From contig MNCI01013853.1 in NCBI GenBank assembly GCA_015680685.1, positions 320,551-384,550 of the forward strand: a DNA stretch of 64,000 nucleotides, given 5' to 3'. Both the position numbers and the translations under genes were made by a program. Positions 8,903 to 19,827 of the stretch are shown here, one piece after another. This DNA is from Gnetum montanum. Taxonomy: Eukaryota; Streptophyta; Gnetopsida; Gnetales; Gnetaceae. Every line of letters begins with the position of its first letter. Within the stretch, counting starts at the first letter, position 1. The notes beneath the pieces are model-generated. The model made no database searches and was not told the origin of the DNA. It saw only the letters and a list, made by a program, of their open reading frames with translations.

Positions 8903-11764
8903 TTATGCCATAGTGTGGAATGAAAAGAAAAGAAAGACACAACATAGAAGATGTGCGACAACTACAAAATTGTCGAACTCATGTAGTTCCTGGTGGTAGT
9001 GGCTCCTCCATTGGTGCTTTTCCTTTGTCTTGTGCTTCAGGTTTTGATGCTTGATAGCATTGAAGTATGGCTTGGAGCTTCTCCTATTTAGTCTAAGGGT
9101 CTTGTGTCATCCATGCTAATGTTCCAATGTTTGATGGAGCACTTCCCACGGATAGGGTAGTTGTGGGAACATTTGATTGGCTTTGACATACCAGGCCGCA
9201 AATACCCATCATTCCTCCTCATAGGCTCTGGCTTTATTCTTGTACTCTTTAAAATATGCTAGCTGTTGATCCAAATATTCTGTAACACCCTTTTATCCTT
9301 GATAGCTAGCTTTCACCACCTTAAGTTTAGAATTTACAACTTCTAGTTTCTCCAACAGCTTCTTACGTTCTGCAAATTCTGCTTCATATTTGATGTGGGT
9401 GGTTGCTACTTACTACTTGAGCTTTAGCCTTGGGCATCCTGCTATTAACATGGCAAGGTTGGCATATCTTAGATTTACCAACTCCATGTATTCTATCAAA
9501 TCCTGAATCTGCAGTTCCCGGCTCTTAACTTCCGCTTGGTGGGCGAAGGCATATGTGTCCAATATGGCCTGCCAGTTAGTGTGTTGAGCACTGATAGCAT
9601 TGATGGGGGCCTTGGCCATATGGATCTCCTTCTCAAGGATCTGTTTGTACATCCCCGCTTGATCTCAAAAGTGCGCCTTCAGCTTTTCATGCCATTTAGC
9701 CTCATTTTGCTACATGCTTATCTCAATAGTTGACTTTTGATGAATGACGCGTACCTCCTCTATCAAGAGGGTTCAATTCTCTTTGGCTAAATGGCTTATG
9801 TCTCGGTTGACCTAGATGAATTGTTCTCATAAGTGATGGAAGTGTTCTTCAAGAATGTTCTTTTGCTTTTCCATAGTGATCAACCGAAGGTTGTTTGCAA
9901 CGAGCTACTTGTTTTCTTCTTGTAAGGCCTTGAGTGCCTTGATATGCACATGAGTTTGCGCCTTTGCTACGGAGGCATACTAAATAGCCTTCTCTTTTTC
10001 ATCAACCACCTTTTTATTCTCTACTATTATCTTGGTTAGTTGCTTAGTTCTAAAACTATCTAGCTGGTTTGTGGGAACAAATTGCAGGGGGTCCCGCTAT
10101 GCTGCTTGTAAGGTCACGAGCTGCTCTTGTAGTTTCTTCACCTTAGCTTTAGCATGCTCGACCCTCACTTCTATTAATACTAGCTTCCCCTTTGTAGAAA
10201 TGAGGTTTGACTAAATTGCCATAACATCCTGAGGGATGTCAAATAGGGACATCATTACTTACCCTATTTGGAGCAATCGATCAAGCACATCCTCATGTTC
10301 CACAGGAGTCATTGAGGTTCTAGCCAAAGTTTGAGCATCCCGTGCTTCTGTGAAATTTGTTCTTATCACAACAGGTACATTGAAGGATTTTTTGATGTGA
10401 TTAGCAACCACTTTTGCAGCTCCCATGACATTCTGGTATTGCATGACCACCACAGTGGCCCCTTCACTAGTCTCTAATTGCACCTGGAAAGATGCTGCAT
10501 TTCCTGAAATCTGTTGTGACCATCTACTTTCCCCTCCTCCTGTGTGAATAGATATTTCACCCCTTGTGTGATCCAAATAAATAGTGGGCTGAATGACATC
10601 ATTGATGATGTAGAAGAGGTTTGCATCATCACGACTTCCCCAACTGATCGTCTCAGTGATGTCCCTGAGATGGCTCATCAATGGTCTGTAGTCTTACGGT
10701 GGTGGTGGCTAATATTGGCTTGTGCTAGGCCCTGCTTCCTATTGTTGGCTAGGACCCATGCTTGGAAGTTGGTTGGGTCCTACAAGTTGAGTTGCAGTTG
10801 GTACAACCATATGTTCTTCTTCTTGTTCTAGTCCCAGCTCATCACTAGTGCTTTTCCTTGGAGCTAGTGCCTTTATCAATTCAACATATGAAGAAGTCTG
10901 GGCTTTTCAGAGGACATCATTGGTGTACCCCCAAATACCAGCACATCGGCAAAGCTTCCTGATAAGAAAAGGGAAAGGAAATGCCATTTTCCCTATCTTT
11001 CATTCCTCGAACCGCCTTAGGATCTCTAGTAAATATAGATGGGGCAGGTTAGCGTTAACCTTTTCCATTAGTACTGCACATCCTCTAGCCACATACATTA
11101 ATATTCTTTTCAAGCCCTTCATGGGGAAGAGGTGATATGTTGCAATTTTAAAGTAAATCTTCTCTTTTGTCGTCAACTCACCAAATGTTTTATCTCTACC
11201 ATAAGCCCTTTTCAACCAATCCTGTCACACATTGGGGTCTGAACGGGTGGATAACTAAGCAACTTTGGGCCCTGTATTTGGAAGGTTTAACACTTCCAAA
11301 ATGGCCTGCATGGAGAAATCAACTATCACACCACAAATATTGACCGTGGTGCCTTGCTCCCTATTGTACCAAAATTGGTACGTCTCTCCAAGGTATGAGG
11401 CACCGCTTTTAGAGAGGATAGGCTATAATGGGGATCCTTTGAGGTGATCCATAATGGCCTCTAAAGTGAACTCTGCAAAAGATTTGAAGTTCAATTCCAC
11501 AATCACCATAGTGAATGTGGACTTTTCATGGATGGCCTAAACACAATCTTAGGGCAACGTGAGATGTTGTCCCTGTTTAGGCGCTGCAACAGCTCCTCTT
11601 TCTGCTTGCCCAGACTGTACGATAGGAGGATTTTCTTGATGAATGCTGAATGATTGTTCCTCTTGTTCTGCATGCTGTCTGGCAGGATCTTGTCTTCCAC
11701 CTTTCCAAGATTTTTTGTTTCCACCTTGACAAGGACCTTCCTGTTGTCCATGTTTTAGGGCCAT
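8903..11764 (-). pseudogene. ORF2 of element A: 953-codon env-slot ORF, coiled-coil with C-terminal hydrophobic segment
   Basis: From ATG at 11764 (MALKHGQQEG) to TAA at 8903 is 954 codons in one frame. Open pieces at 11764-11549, 11215-11000, 10681-10259 and 9652-9413 all share that frame and are separated only by about two dozen stop codons, mostly TAG or TGA where CAG, CAA or CGA is likely. Layout: a Gln/Glu/Lys-rich N-terminus; a region about residues 180-280 with ELTTKEKIYFKIATYHLFP, then LPHLYLLEIL and FPFLIRKLCRCAGI, resembling the plant retroelement domain annotated 'putative plant transposon protein'; a Pro/Gln linker; a globular part (about 360-500); about 350 residues rich in Glu, Lys, Gln and Leu, probably coiled coil; and a C-terminal hydrophobic run VVVAHLLCCVFLFFSF. 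The position before the 3' LTR matches the Athila env-like slot. Function is not established. Confidence 0.7.
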
Positions 11765-12235
11765 CTGTAATCACATGGGGTCAAGCGTTAGTAAGGTTGG
11801 TTTTGAAATTTAGTTATACCTTACAGCTTGTCTTAATTAATGATCTTATTTTATCTTCATGTGATCTTCCCCGAAAGATTGTGATAGAGAGTCTATGTTA
11901 CTTAGGTGGTTCCCAATTTCAATTTCCCGGTATTCCTAGGGGTTAAATGATTTTTGGGCACAATTATTCTAAGTGTTATAGCTACCCTAGATGATGTCCT
12001 TTTGGTGATGATAAATTCCAAAAAAGTTAGGCGCTTTTCGATAGGTGTCCCTCCCCCACGACTAAGCTAAAAACTCCAGGTTCAAGTAGGTTCAAATGAA
12101 ATTAAAATTGGAGTACCAACAAGCGATATATAGTGAGAAAAGAAAGGGTTGATCAATCGGAAGTCGTAGAGAAAAAATTCGAAAACTCCCCTGTGTGAAT
12201 GGCAAAAATGATGCTAAGTGTTGTGGGGGGTAACC
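11765..12235 (-). other. ORF2 leader of element A, possible 5' UTR intron
   Basis: About 470 bases separate the internal TATA box (12244-12236) from the ORF2 ATG at 11764. The ATG is preceded immediately by TGTGATTACAG, a good 3' splice-site sequence, with CTAAC about 25 bases further upstream as a possible branch point. I could not fix a donor. The leader does not match the LTR R-U5, so it is not simply a displaced LTR. Splicing is inference. Confidence 0.3.
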
Positions 12236-12335
12236 TATTTATAGTTGTCAGGGACATGATATCGCATATGATACATCGCATACGCGATATCACGTCATCC
12301 ACGATATTGCATATGCAATATCATGACCCTAGTGA
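12236..12335 (-). promoter_or_regulatory. internal promoter-like module of element A: TATA box plus palindrome array
   Basis: CTATAAATA lies on the minus strand at 12244-12236. Directly upstream (12254-12330) is an array of GATATCGCATATG- and CACGATATTGCATATG-type palindromes, nearly identical in unit sequence to the U3 arrays of the A LTRs (for example 16559-16592) and in the same order relative to the TATA box. LTR ends (TGATGAG/CTCATCA) are absent, so this is the promoter module without the rest of the LTR. It points at ORF2. Confidence 0.6.
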
Positions 12336-13863
12336 CATGAGGCACATCAAAAATATTGATTTTTTTTAAAGGATTTTCTTGAAATCAACGTTGTAAGCTA
12401 AGGACATTGGGCTATTATGACGGAGTTCTAGGGCAATTTCATTAATTCAAAAGGCGTAATTAATGATGATGGTGTGGATTTTATCAATAAAACCTTGGGT
12501 GGTAAGAAAAAGGTTATGTGATGGTTCATGGGAATGTTGAAATCTATAAGGGTAATAGTAAGGAAAGAATGTTATAAAAAATAAGCTGAGGGTGAGAAAT
12601 GGTGTGTGTGAGCTATATCATAAGTGAAGATTACAAAAGATTACACATGTGGGTCCTCCCCAAAGCAGGTTCCAACCTATAATGCCCTTGTGTAACCACA
12701 CTGAAAGTGTCCATGGGCACTAGAAGGGTTAAATGTAATCCACACTAACTCCACAAAACACACACATGTAAATATCACCAAAATTAGGTAAGAATTCTAC
12801 GTTACACATGACATGAGCCATAGTTACATGAATAGTGAGATGAGATGAACTATAGAAGGGATAGTAGAGATTGGGACATGAGGTAATTGGCCCAGTGCAT
12901 AGTGAGTCCTGCATGTAAACCATGGTTAAGGTATCATTAACCAGTCATTCCAAGATCAGGACCAAGTCCATTCCTCTAATCAATGACACTGCATTGTTTC
13001 ATCCCATGATGAGCAGCTGTGAGAGTACCAAAATAACAAGGAGCACGATCACTTAGCATTTTGTTCAAGGGAGGAGTGATTTTTGTTTTTTTTTTATTTT
13101 TGCTGCTGAATCTAGAGAAGCCGCAAACCTTCAGGCATGGATGCATGTCTTTCTAGTGGGACCCCCTTAGCACAACATTAATTTTTGAGTCCCCTTTTGA
13201 TTACTCTTACTCCCATTTTTTTTCGTTAGATCTACAAGGATCTTAGTACAACCACGTTGCATGATAACTCCCATAGACACCACCAAAGTGAATCCGCAAG
13301 TCCCCTTGATGTCACACCCTAATCATTCCCTCTTGCTCCATTCTTCTTCATTCTAGGTACAATGAATAAAAAATTAATTTTAAGTTTTTAAGAATGTCAA
13401 GAATATCACTGTACCCTTGAATAGAACATCTTATTTGTAGAGTGGATGAGTGGGTGTAATGGGCTCATTGTCTACATAATTGATCACTCGAGACATAAAA
13501 ACATAGAACACACCTCAACCAACGATCCACATGAGTGTTTTATTCATAGACAAAATTACTTATAAAAACGTAAAAGGACAAAAAGAAAAAATGGTAAAAA
13601 GATAAAAAAAATTTGAAAAATGAAAAATTGGAAAACAAAATGTTGTAAAATTAAAGAAAATAAAAAGTGGTTATTAATCCTACTTGTTATTGAAATGGGG
13701 GATATCTCCCATAACTAATTAGTTGAGGATGGCAAGAATTAATAAATGGAAGATGAGGATCTTTTCATATTGGAAATATTTGGGCTTGGTCATATTTACC
13801 CCATTGGGGTTCACACACTTGATTATAGTAAGCATAGTGAGGCAATTTGTATGATGTAGTTCC
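12336..13863. other. non-coding block of element A shared with B and C
   Basis: No ORF is supported except possible gag continuation at 13863-13700, which reads in the gag frame after a stop (YKLPHYAYYNQVCEPQWGKY). A short block at 12649-12669 (GTGGGTCCTCCCCAAAGCAG) recurs exactly at 36429 in C and diverged at 32322 in B. CTTCAGGCATGG...TTTCTAGT (13131-13160) recurs at 36890 in C. In C and B this block lies before the 3' LTR; in A ORF2 lies between it and the LTR. Confidence 0.6.
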
Positions 13864-15672
13864 CTAATAACGAGTTGATCCACTATGATGTTTGTGACCG
13901 GAAGATGGTATGCAAGGATTGGGTTGTCTCTCTCCATGTCTGTGTTCATTGGGTCGTATGATTGTTGGAGTGTGAGTTGGTGGCCTTGATGAAGTTACAT
14001 GAGGCGTTGGGTTCGAAGATAAGGGTGCACCATAGTGTAAGACTTGTGCTGAGTTGGGGGATGTAGTGGCCTTGTAATTGTGTTGTCCCTTCTTACGGTC
14101 ATGTTTAAAGAAGGGACACTTTGAATGTCTAGGAGGCTTTTCATTGCTGTTGGAAGTAGTAGCACAAGTAATGTTCATGGGTTGTTGCTGTGGTGCAAAC
14201 ACCTTAGGAACAGGTGGTGGTGATGTAGAAGGAGGGAAAAAATGAGAATGCTAAAAGGTAGGAGGAGTATAGGGTGCACAAGGTGGTGGTTGTGTTGAAT
14301 ACATGGATTGATAGTATTGAGGAGAATGGTAATATGGTGAGATAAAGTATGTTGGCCTAGTTGGAGAAATAAGATGTTGAACTAGATAAGCATTTGGATT
14401 CGGATGATAAGAAGGGTGTCTCTAGTTTAGGAGTGGTCTCCCCCATGACTAGGATTGTTGCCACTGTGATCGAAAACAATATCTCTATACAAACTCTGGA
14501 TGTAACATGTTTCCCCAATGCTCATGTAAATGTGACAAGATTGGGCATTGGCCCTTGGGGTGATCATACAGGCATATGTTGCATTCATACGTATGATTAG
14601 TAGTTGAGCTATTATTTTCCTTATTCCTTCTTTCCAACTGTCTATTGTTTTGTCCTGCTTCTTGGGTTGTCAAAACTTTATCTACAATAATATCGATAAA
14701 TTCTCCACACTTTTGATATGTTCATTCCAACATCTTATTGATCTTTGCCTCTGGTTCTTCTAATGTTTGTTGTATTGGCAAAGATGATGTTTCCACCTTG
14801 AGATTGGTTGATTTTTCCTTTTTATGATCATGAACCTTTGTTAAGTTGAGATTTTGGTCTTGTTGATGTTTTTAAACACTCTCCCATCTAGCCATTTCTC
14901 CTTCTTCTTTTGCTACTTACTTAACAAGCTCTTGGACATGATGGGTTCATAGTTCATATAGTTGACCTTGGGCATACATTCCTAAAGTCGCTCTGGTTGC
15001 ATCACGAATCCCATAAATAATATGGTACATTAGCCTTTCCTCGGAAAACCCATGGCATGGAAAATTGTTTAATAATGCATAATATCTTTCTAAGGTCATG
15101 TCCAAGGGTTCATGTTGTGCTTGTTTCCATCCTTGGATTTGTTTCCTCAAGGCTGACACTCTTGCGTAGATTTGATATCTTTCATTAAAGAGTTCTACCA
15201 TTGTTGACCAATGTCATATTGAATTTGGTTTTAATGATCTATACCATACTTTTTCTTGGTCAATGAGTGTCATAGGGAAGAGCTTGAGTTTTTACCAACC
15301 ATTATCAATGTTGTTCAATGTGTAGGCATTGTAGAAGGCTTGTAAATGTTGATATGAATCTAAGTCATAGCCTCTTGAAAAATTAGGAAAGTTGTTTAAA
15401 TCGAGCCTGGGTAGATGGGTCTCTTTACAATGCCTACGTGAAATTAGAGTAGCCTCTTGTATTTGCATTAAGCTTGTAGTGGCCAGTAGGGGTTCATTGT
15501 CATTGGGTAAATTATGCTTTCTTGTGTTGTGATGATGTTGTTTTCGTTCATGTTTATAAGAAGCCCCTACCTCGGGTTGCGTACTCCAATCTTCATTGTC
15601 ATATAGTTCGTTGGTTCTCCAATGAACTTCCTCACTAGGTGTGGCATTATTGAGATCTTGTAGGAGAGGCAT
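13864..15672 (-). pseudogene. gag of element A (602 codons, in-frame stops only)
   Basis: One frame from ATG at 15672 (MPLLQDLNNATPSEE) to the stop just after 13864 covers 602 codons. Open pieces at 15672-15292, 15201-14947, 14673-14485 and 14202-13864 are all in register. The gag core reads LPRLDLNNFPNFSRGY...LQAFYNAY, then WYRSLKPNSI, LFNERYQIYARVSALRKQI, YYALLNNFPCHGF and LMYHIIYGIRDA, as in Athila-type gag. A zinc-knuckle-like CNICLYDHPKGQCP lies near residue 355, followed by a Pro/Tyr/Ser-rich tail. The protein would package element RNA. About eight internal stops disable it. Element B gag is the closest relative here, also starting M(P/S)LL. Confidence 0.85.
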
Positions 15673-15794
15673 GGTTCTGAAGTTTTGTGTGAAATTATGT
15701 GTGACTTTTAATAATTATTTCTTTCTAAAAGATATATCGCTAATTCCTTTACAACGACCTTGTATGATATAACTAATCTAGATAACTAGCACCA

Positions 15795-15813
15795 TCCTCG
15801 GCAACGACGCTAA
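15795..15813 (-). other. primer binding site of element A (tRNA-Asp type)
   Basis: Minus strand TTAGCGTCGTTGCCGAGGA directly follows the LTR end. It resembles TGGCGCCGTTGCCGGGGA, the tRNA-Asp site used by Athila elements. Confidence 0.65.
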
Positions 15814-16642
15814 TGATGAGTGGCAAGGTACCCCTACACTCAACCGTACGAATATGAACGTTACACGTGCGATTCGGTTGAACTCCATAGACAGACTAGT
15901 TGTGGCATCTAGATAGTTAGCCTTAGGTCACAATTCATTTTCTTCCCACTTGGACTAGTATTAGCTTTGTCATGTATGGTTTAGTCCAGAGTGAGGTGTA
16001 TGATGTATTTCCTAATCTAATGCTACTCCTGAAGGCAATAGGAAGTAATATTATCTAAGCTAACAGAGAAAGGGTAAGAGAATCTAACTAGCCTAAGTGC
16101 GATGAGCATCTGGTCCTTGATTATCCGTACACATCTTAGACTTTGTGCATGACTACCACTGGGATTACCAAGCGCAGATCCTATGTACGCCACTAGGTTA
16201 CCAAGTAGTCACACTTAAATGCTCATAATCAATTCGTACTCATTCCACATTTTAACATGAGATAAGGGAGAGAGAGATTAACTAGGAAAGCAGTAAATAA
16301 TAATTAATTAAATAATTAATCTAAGTGAATGGTGCAATGATGAAGTAATCTCGATCTTTATTTCTGGTCATGTGTGTGTCCAAGTACGTCACACTCGAAT
16401 AAAGGATGTCGTACAATTACAATCACCACACTGCGGGCATACACTAGAAAATAATTCTATCTCTAGAGGGGTTAAACTACAAGAGTTTTGCTAAGGGACT
16501 AAAAACTAGATGCCCAAACACATCTTTCTACCTCTTATTTATAGATGAGGAGACAGGCCACGATATTGCATATGTGATATCATGACTGGGCATGTGATAT
16601 CGCATACACGATATCACAGTCACCCCAAATGATGACTCATCA
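15814..16642 (-). repeat. 5' LTR of element A
   Basis: 829 bp, TGATGAG...CTCATCA ends. TATA box CTATAAATA lies at 16544-16536 (minus strand), with the palindrome array at 16559-16620. That array has only two units (34+28) against four in the 3' LTR, which accounts for the whole 56-bp length difference. Confidence 0.9.
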
Positions 16643-17279
16643 ATGGTATTCTAAAACAAGAATGGGTCACTCACTGCATGCACTTTTTAAAGTAGTGTAC
16701 CACCACCTCTGTCCACTACTACACAAACTAAGTTTTTGTTGAATATCTACCTTGATGGGCTAGCATTGATAAAGGTTTCTTCACTTCTACCTTTTCCTAA
16801 ATGTGGTTTTAAATTCTTCTTACATAAGCAGACAAACCAACCAGGCTAATGATGAGTTGTTATTCAATCCTAGCTTTTAATAAATTGGGTACCATGCACC
16901 TTGTGCAATAGAAACCTAAGTAAAGAAGAATTGGTTCAATATGTAGGATTAATAGGAACTTAAAAGCAACTTTAAGAATAAGAAGACAACCACTCAAAAG
17001 AAGGACAACCACTTCTATTTAGACTATGATCCAGTGAAGGGATACCTCACTTCTTCCCTTGTTGAAATTCCTTGATAGATATGGTTTTTGGTGTCATAGC
17101 CATAAATCTAAATCTATCTGCTTCGTATTATTATATATTGTTGCCTATCTTTCATCAACAATCTAGGTGCTCTCCTCTCTTGCCACATTATGATAGTTGT
17201 ATATCTTCTCTATGTCACCCTTGAGTAAGAGTGAGATTTCCATTCATGGCACTAAATCCACTCAGCCCAAGTTCCAAAG
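16643..17279. repeat. R1 repeat copy 2, right part, then unassigned sequence
   Basis: 16643-17060 continues R1 from 7931: GGTATTCT..GGGTCACTC, AGTAGTGTAC, and AACCACTCAAAAGAAGG..AACCACTTCT match 24480-24900. From 17060 to 17279 I recognise nothing. Confidence 0.6.
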
Positions 17280-17737
17280 TGAGCACAACACTCCACCAAC
17301 ACTTATATCCTTACTACCATCTTTCTCTTCTTCTTCTAATTCTTGTATTGGAACTATTAGAAAATGAATCAAACAAAAAAAAAGAAAAAAAAAAGAAAAG
17401 AAATAAAGAAAGAAAGAAAAACAAGAATAGTAAAAAAAAGCACACACAGAATATACAAAATTTTTATGGTTTAGCAAAATTGCCTCAATCTACATAGTTT
17501 CAGTAGAGTTTCATTATATATTTTGTATATTACCGTAACAAGAGAGTTCCATAATGTTACATAAATATACATAAAGAAATTTTCTGTAACCAAAACTAGA
17601 ACATTACATAAATATGCATCAAGGAACCATATATAACCGAAACTAGAATGTTACATAAATATGCACAAAGAAACCATCCATAACTAAAACTATCCCATAA
17701 CCCAGTAATCTAGATCAATTGCCACATGAATCCAACA
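17280..17737 (-). repeat. 3' LTR of copia element H1
   Basis: Minus strand from 17737 begins TGTTGGATTCATGTGGC, preceded by a purine-rich AAAGTAGGAGAT. The R-U5 part contains TTGAGGCAATTTTGC and a TGTGTGTGC stretch typical of copia LTRs, then an extended T/C tract (plus strand A/G-rich 17370-17440). The lower boundary (about 17280) is approximate. Lys-rich ORFs here come from the low-complexity tract. Confidence 0.6.
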
Positions 17738-19827
17738 ATCTCCTACTTTGAGATTGATCTATAAAAAATCTTGCAACCTTTCTTCTTTCATGTACACCAT
17801 CAACACCTACTATGGTGCCTTCTCATCACTAATCATGGACACCCACTAAGGTCATGCAGAACCTTAGCTTAGCAGTGGTGATCACATTCGTCAACATGTC
17901 TGTAGGGTTCTTTAACCTAGAAATCCTCCTAAACAGTAATGTCCCATCATCTATCAACCTATGGATATGATGATACCTCAGCTTAATGTGTTTAGATCTG
18001 GAATGAAAAATTGGATCTCTAGCTAGATATATGACACTCTGACTATCACTAAAAAGCTCGCTGCTCTCTTATGTCTTACCCAACTCTCTTAGAAGACCCT
18101 TCAACCAAATCATCTCCTTTCCAATTTCTAATATAGCCAGATATTCTACTTTTTTGGTTGAGAGAACAACACTCTTTTGAAGTTGACACATCCAACTTAT
18201 AACAGTACTACCCACAGTGAAAATATAACTAGTGATGTTGTTCTTGCTATGCAAATCACCTCAAAAATCTACAAATAGAAAACCCTGTAAAGTAATGTTG
18301 CTTCTTTTAAAACAAAGTGCCACACTTGAAGTTCCTTTTAGATATCTTGGGACCCACTTTACAGCTTACCAATGCTCCCTTTCTAGATCAAACATGAACC
18401 TACAAACAACTCACTACATGTGCTATGTCAAGTCTAGTACAGATCATGGCATACATCAAACTTTCAACTGCTAAAGAATATGGTATTTTGGACATCTATT
18501 CATGTTCATCTTCTTTCCTTGATAACTAATTTTTAGTGAGAATGAAGTGACTTCCCAATGGAGTGCATCTAGTTTTTGCATCCTAAATCCTGAACTTGCT
18601 AAGCACTCTCCCTATATACTTTTCCTAAGACAACTTAAGAATCCCTTGAGATCTGGTTCTACTAATTCTCATCCCAAGCATCTACTTGGCTGGTCCTAAA
18701 TCTTTCATTTTAAATTCCTTTGCTAGTTGTTACTTTAGTTTATCTATCTCCTATAAACTAGACTTTGCAACAAGCATGTCATCAACATACAAGAGAAAAA
18801 TAATGTAGTAGTCATCAAACCACTTTGTGTAGCAACAATGATCCATCTTACATGTGAAAAAAAAATTAAACATGAACTAATCAAATTTCTTGTACTACTG
18901 CCTAGGAGCCTGTTTCAATCCATATAAGCTCTTCTTCAATTTACACATAATATTTTCTCTACTAGCAACCTAAAAACCTTCTAGTTGAACCATGTAAATG
19001 TCCTCATCAAGGTTACCATGCAAGAAAGTAGTTTTAACATCTAACTTCTCTAAATGCAAATCATTAGTAGCCACAATAATCAACACTAATCTAATGGTAG
19101 TCACCTTTACTACAATAGAGAAAATCTCTATGTAGTCAATTCCTCTTTTTTGTTGGAAACACTTAACTACTAACCTTGCTTTGTATCTTTTTCTACCATC
19201 ATTTTCTTCATTAACCCTATACATCCACTTATTCTGCAATGCCCTCTTTCCTTCTAGCAACTTAGTTAGTGTCCATGTTGTGTTTTTCTAGAGTGACTTC
19301 ATCTCTTCACTCATAGGCTACTCCCACTTAACACAATCTGTCTCCTAAATTTCTTCATTAAAACATTATAGTTCCCTAATATTAGTCAAAAGTAAATAAT
19401 GTAATGAGTGAGAGTACCTATCTCTAGGCTTTGGTGTTCTAGCAAACCTTATCAACTGAGGCTCTAGTGTAACTATTTCTAACTCAACTTTAGCTTCATC
19501 TTTAGCTATCCTATTTCTAGAATTTTCTTTAATCCTTCTAGCTACATCCCTCTCAAATATCTCTTTTAATACAATCTTCTCACTATCCTTTTCTTTCTTC
19601 CCTGCATTGTTAGATTATGATCTAGACTTGTCCTTGTACATCACATGTTTATTAAAAATGACATCCCTATGCCTTATAATTTTTCTATTTTGATTATCCT
19701 AAAAATGATAACCAAAATCATTATAACAATAGCCAATAAAATAACATTTCTTGTCTTTATGTTTAAGTTTATCTTGGACATCAGAACCTAAATGCACATA
19801 TGAGTCACATGGAAAGATTTGCTACTA
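17738..19827 (-). pseudogene. Ty1/copia integrase C-terminus, RT and RNase H (5'-truncated element H1)
   Basis: Minus strand begins at about 19827 with the integrase C-terminal region (CKSFHVTHMC, K.RNVI, QNRKIIRHRDVIFN) and a linker. RT starts at 19260-18970: RALQNKWMYRVNEENDG, YKARLVVKCFQQKRGIDY, FSIVVKVTTIRLVL and LDVKTTFLHGNLDEDIYM. The pattern LYGLKQAPRQ follows at about 18920-18890, then further RT with stops. RNase H is open at 18254-18069 (STVISWMCQLQKSVVLST, VEYLA, GKEMIWLKGLLRELGK). The LTR then follows at 17737. Gag, protease and most of integrase are absent: the upstream edge abuts the gag of Athila element D at about 19828. Numerous stops make it non-functional. Confidence 0.8.

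Larger units (their letters stand above)
7932..16642 (-). mobile_element. Athila-type LTR retrotransposon A (gag + ORF2, no pol)
   Basis: Two LTRs (7932-8816 and 15814-16642) share sequence throughout and both have TGATGAG...CTCATCA ends. A perfect 5-bp duplication ATGGT flanks them (7927-7931 and 16643-16647), so this is one insertion. Orientation is minus: the primer binding site adjoins the 15814 LTR, gag follows, and a purine-rich tract adjoins the 8816 end. Between the LTRs lie gag (15672-13864), a non-coding block shared with B and C, an internal promoter-like array, and a 953-codon ORF2 ending at 8903. No protease, RT, RNase H or integrase is seen, so mobilisation would have needed a partner such as C. 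Total 8711 bp. Confidence 0.9.

Noticed and set aside
11503-11774. Three overlapping ORFs in all minus frames
   Set aside because: Only the 11764 frame continues in register with the rest of ORF2; the others are chance.
13719-13949. 76-codon minus-strand ORF
   Set aside because: Out of frame with A gag and overlapping its end; no motif.
17231-17497. Lys-rich and Phe-rich ORFs on the two strands
   Set aside because: They come from an A/G low-complexity tract inside a copia LTR.
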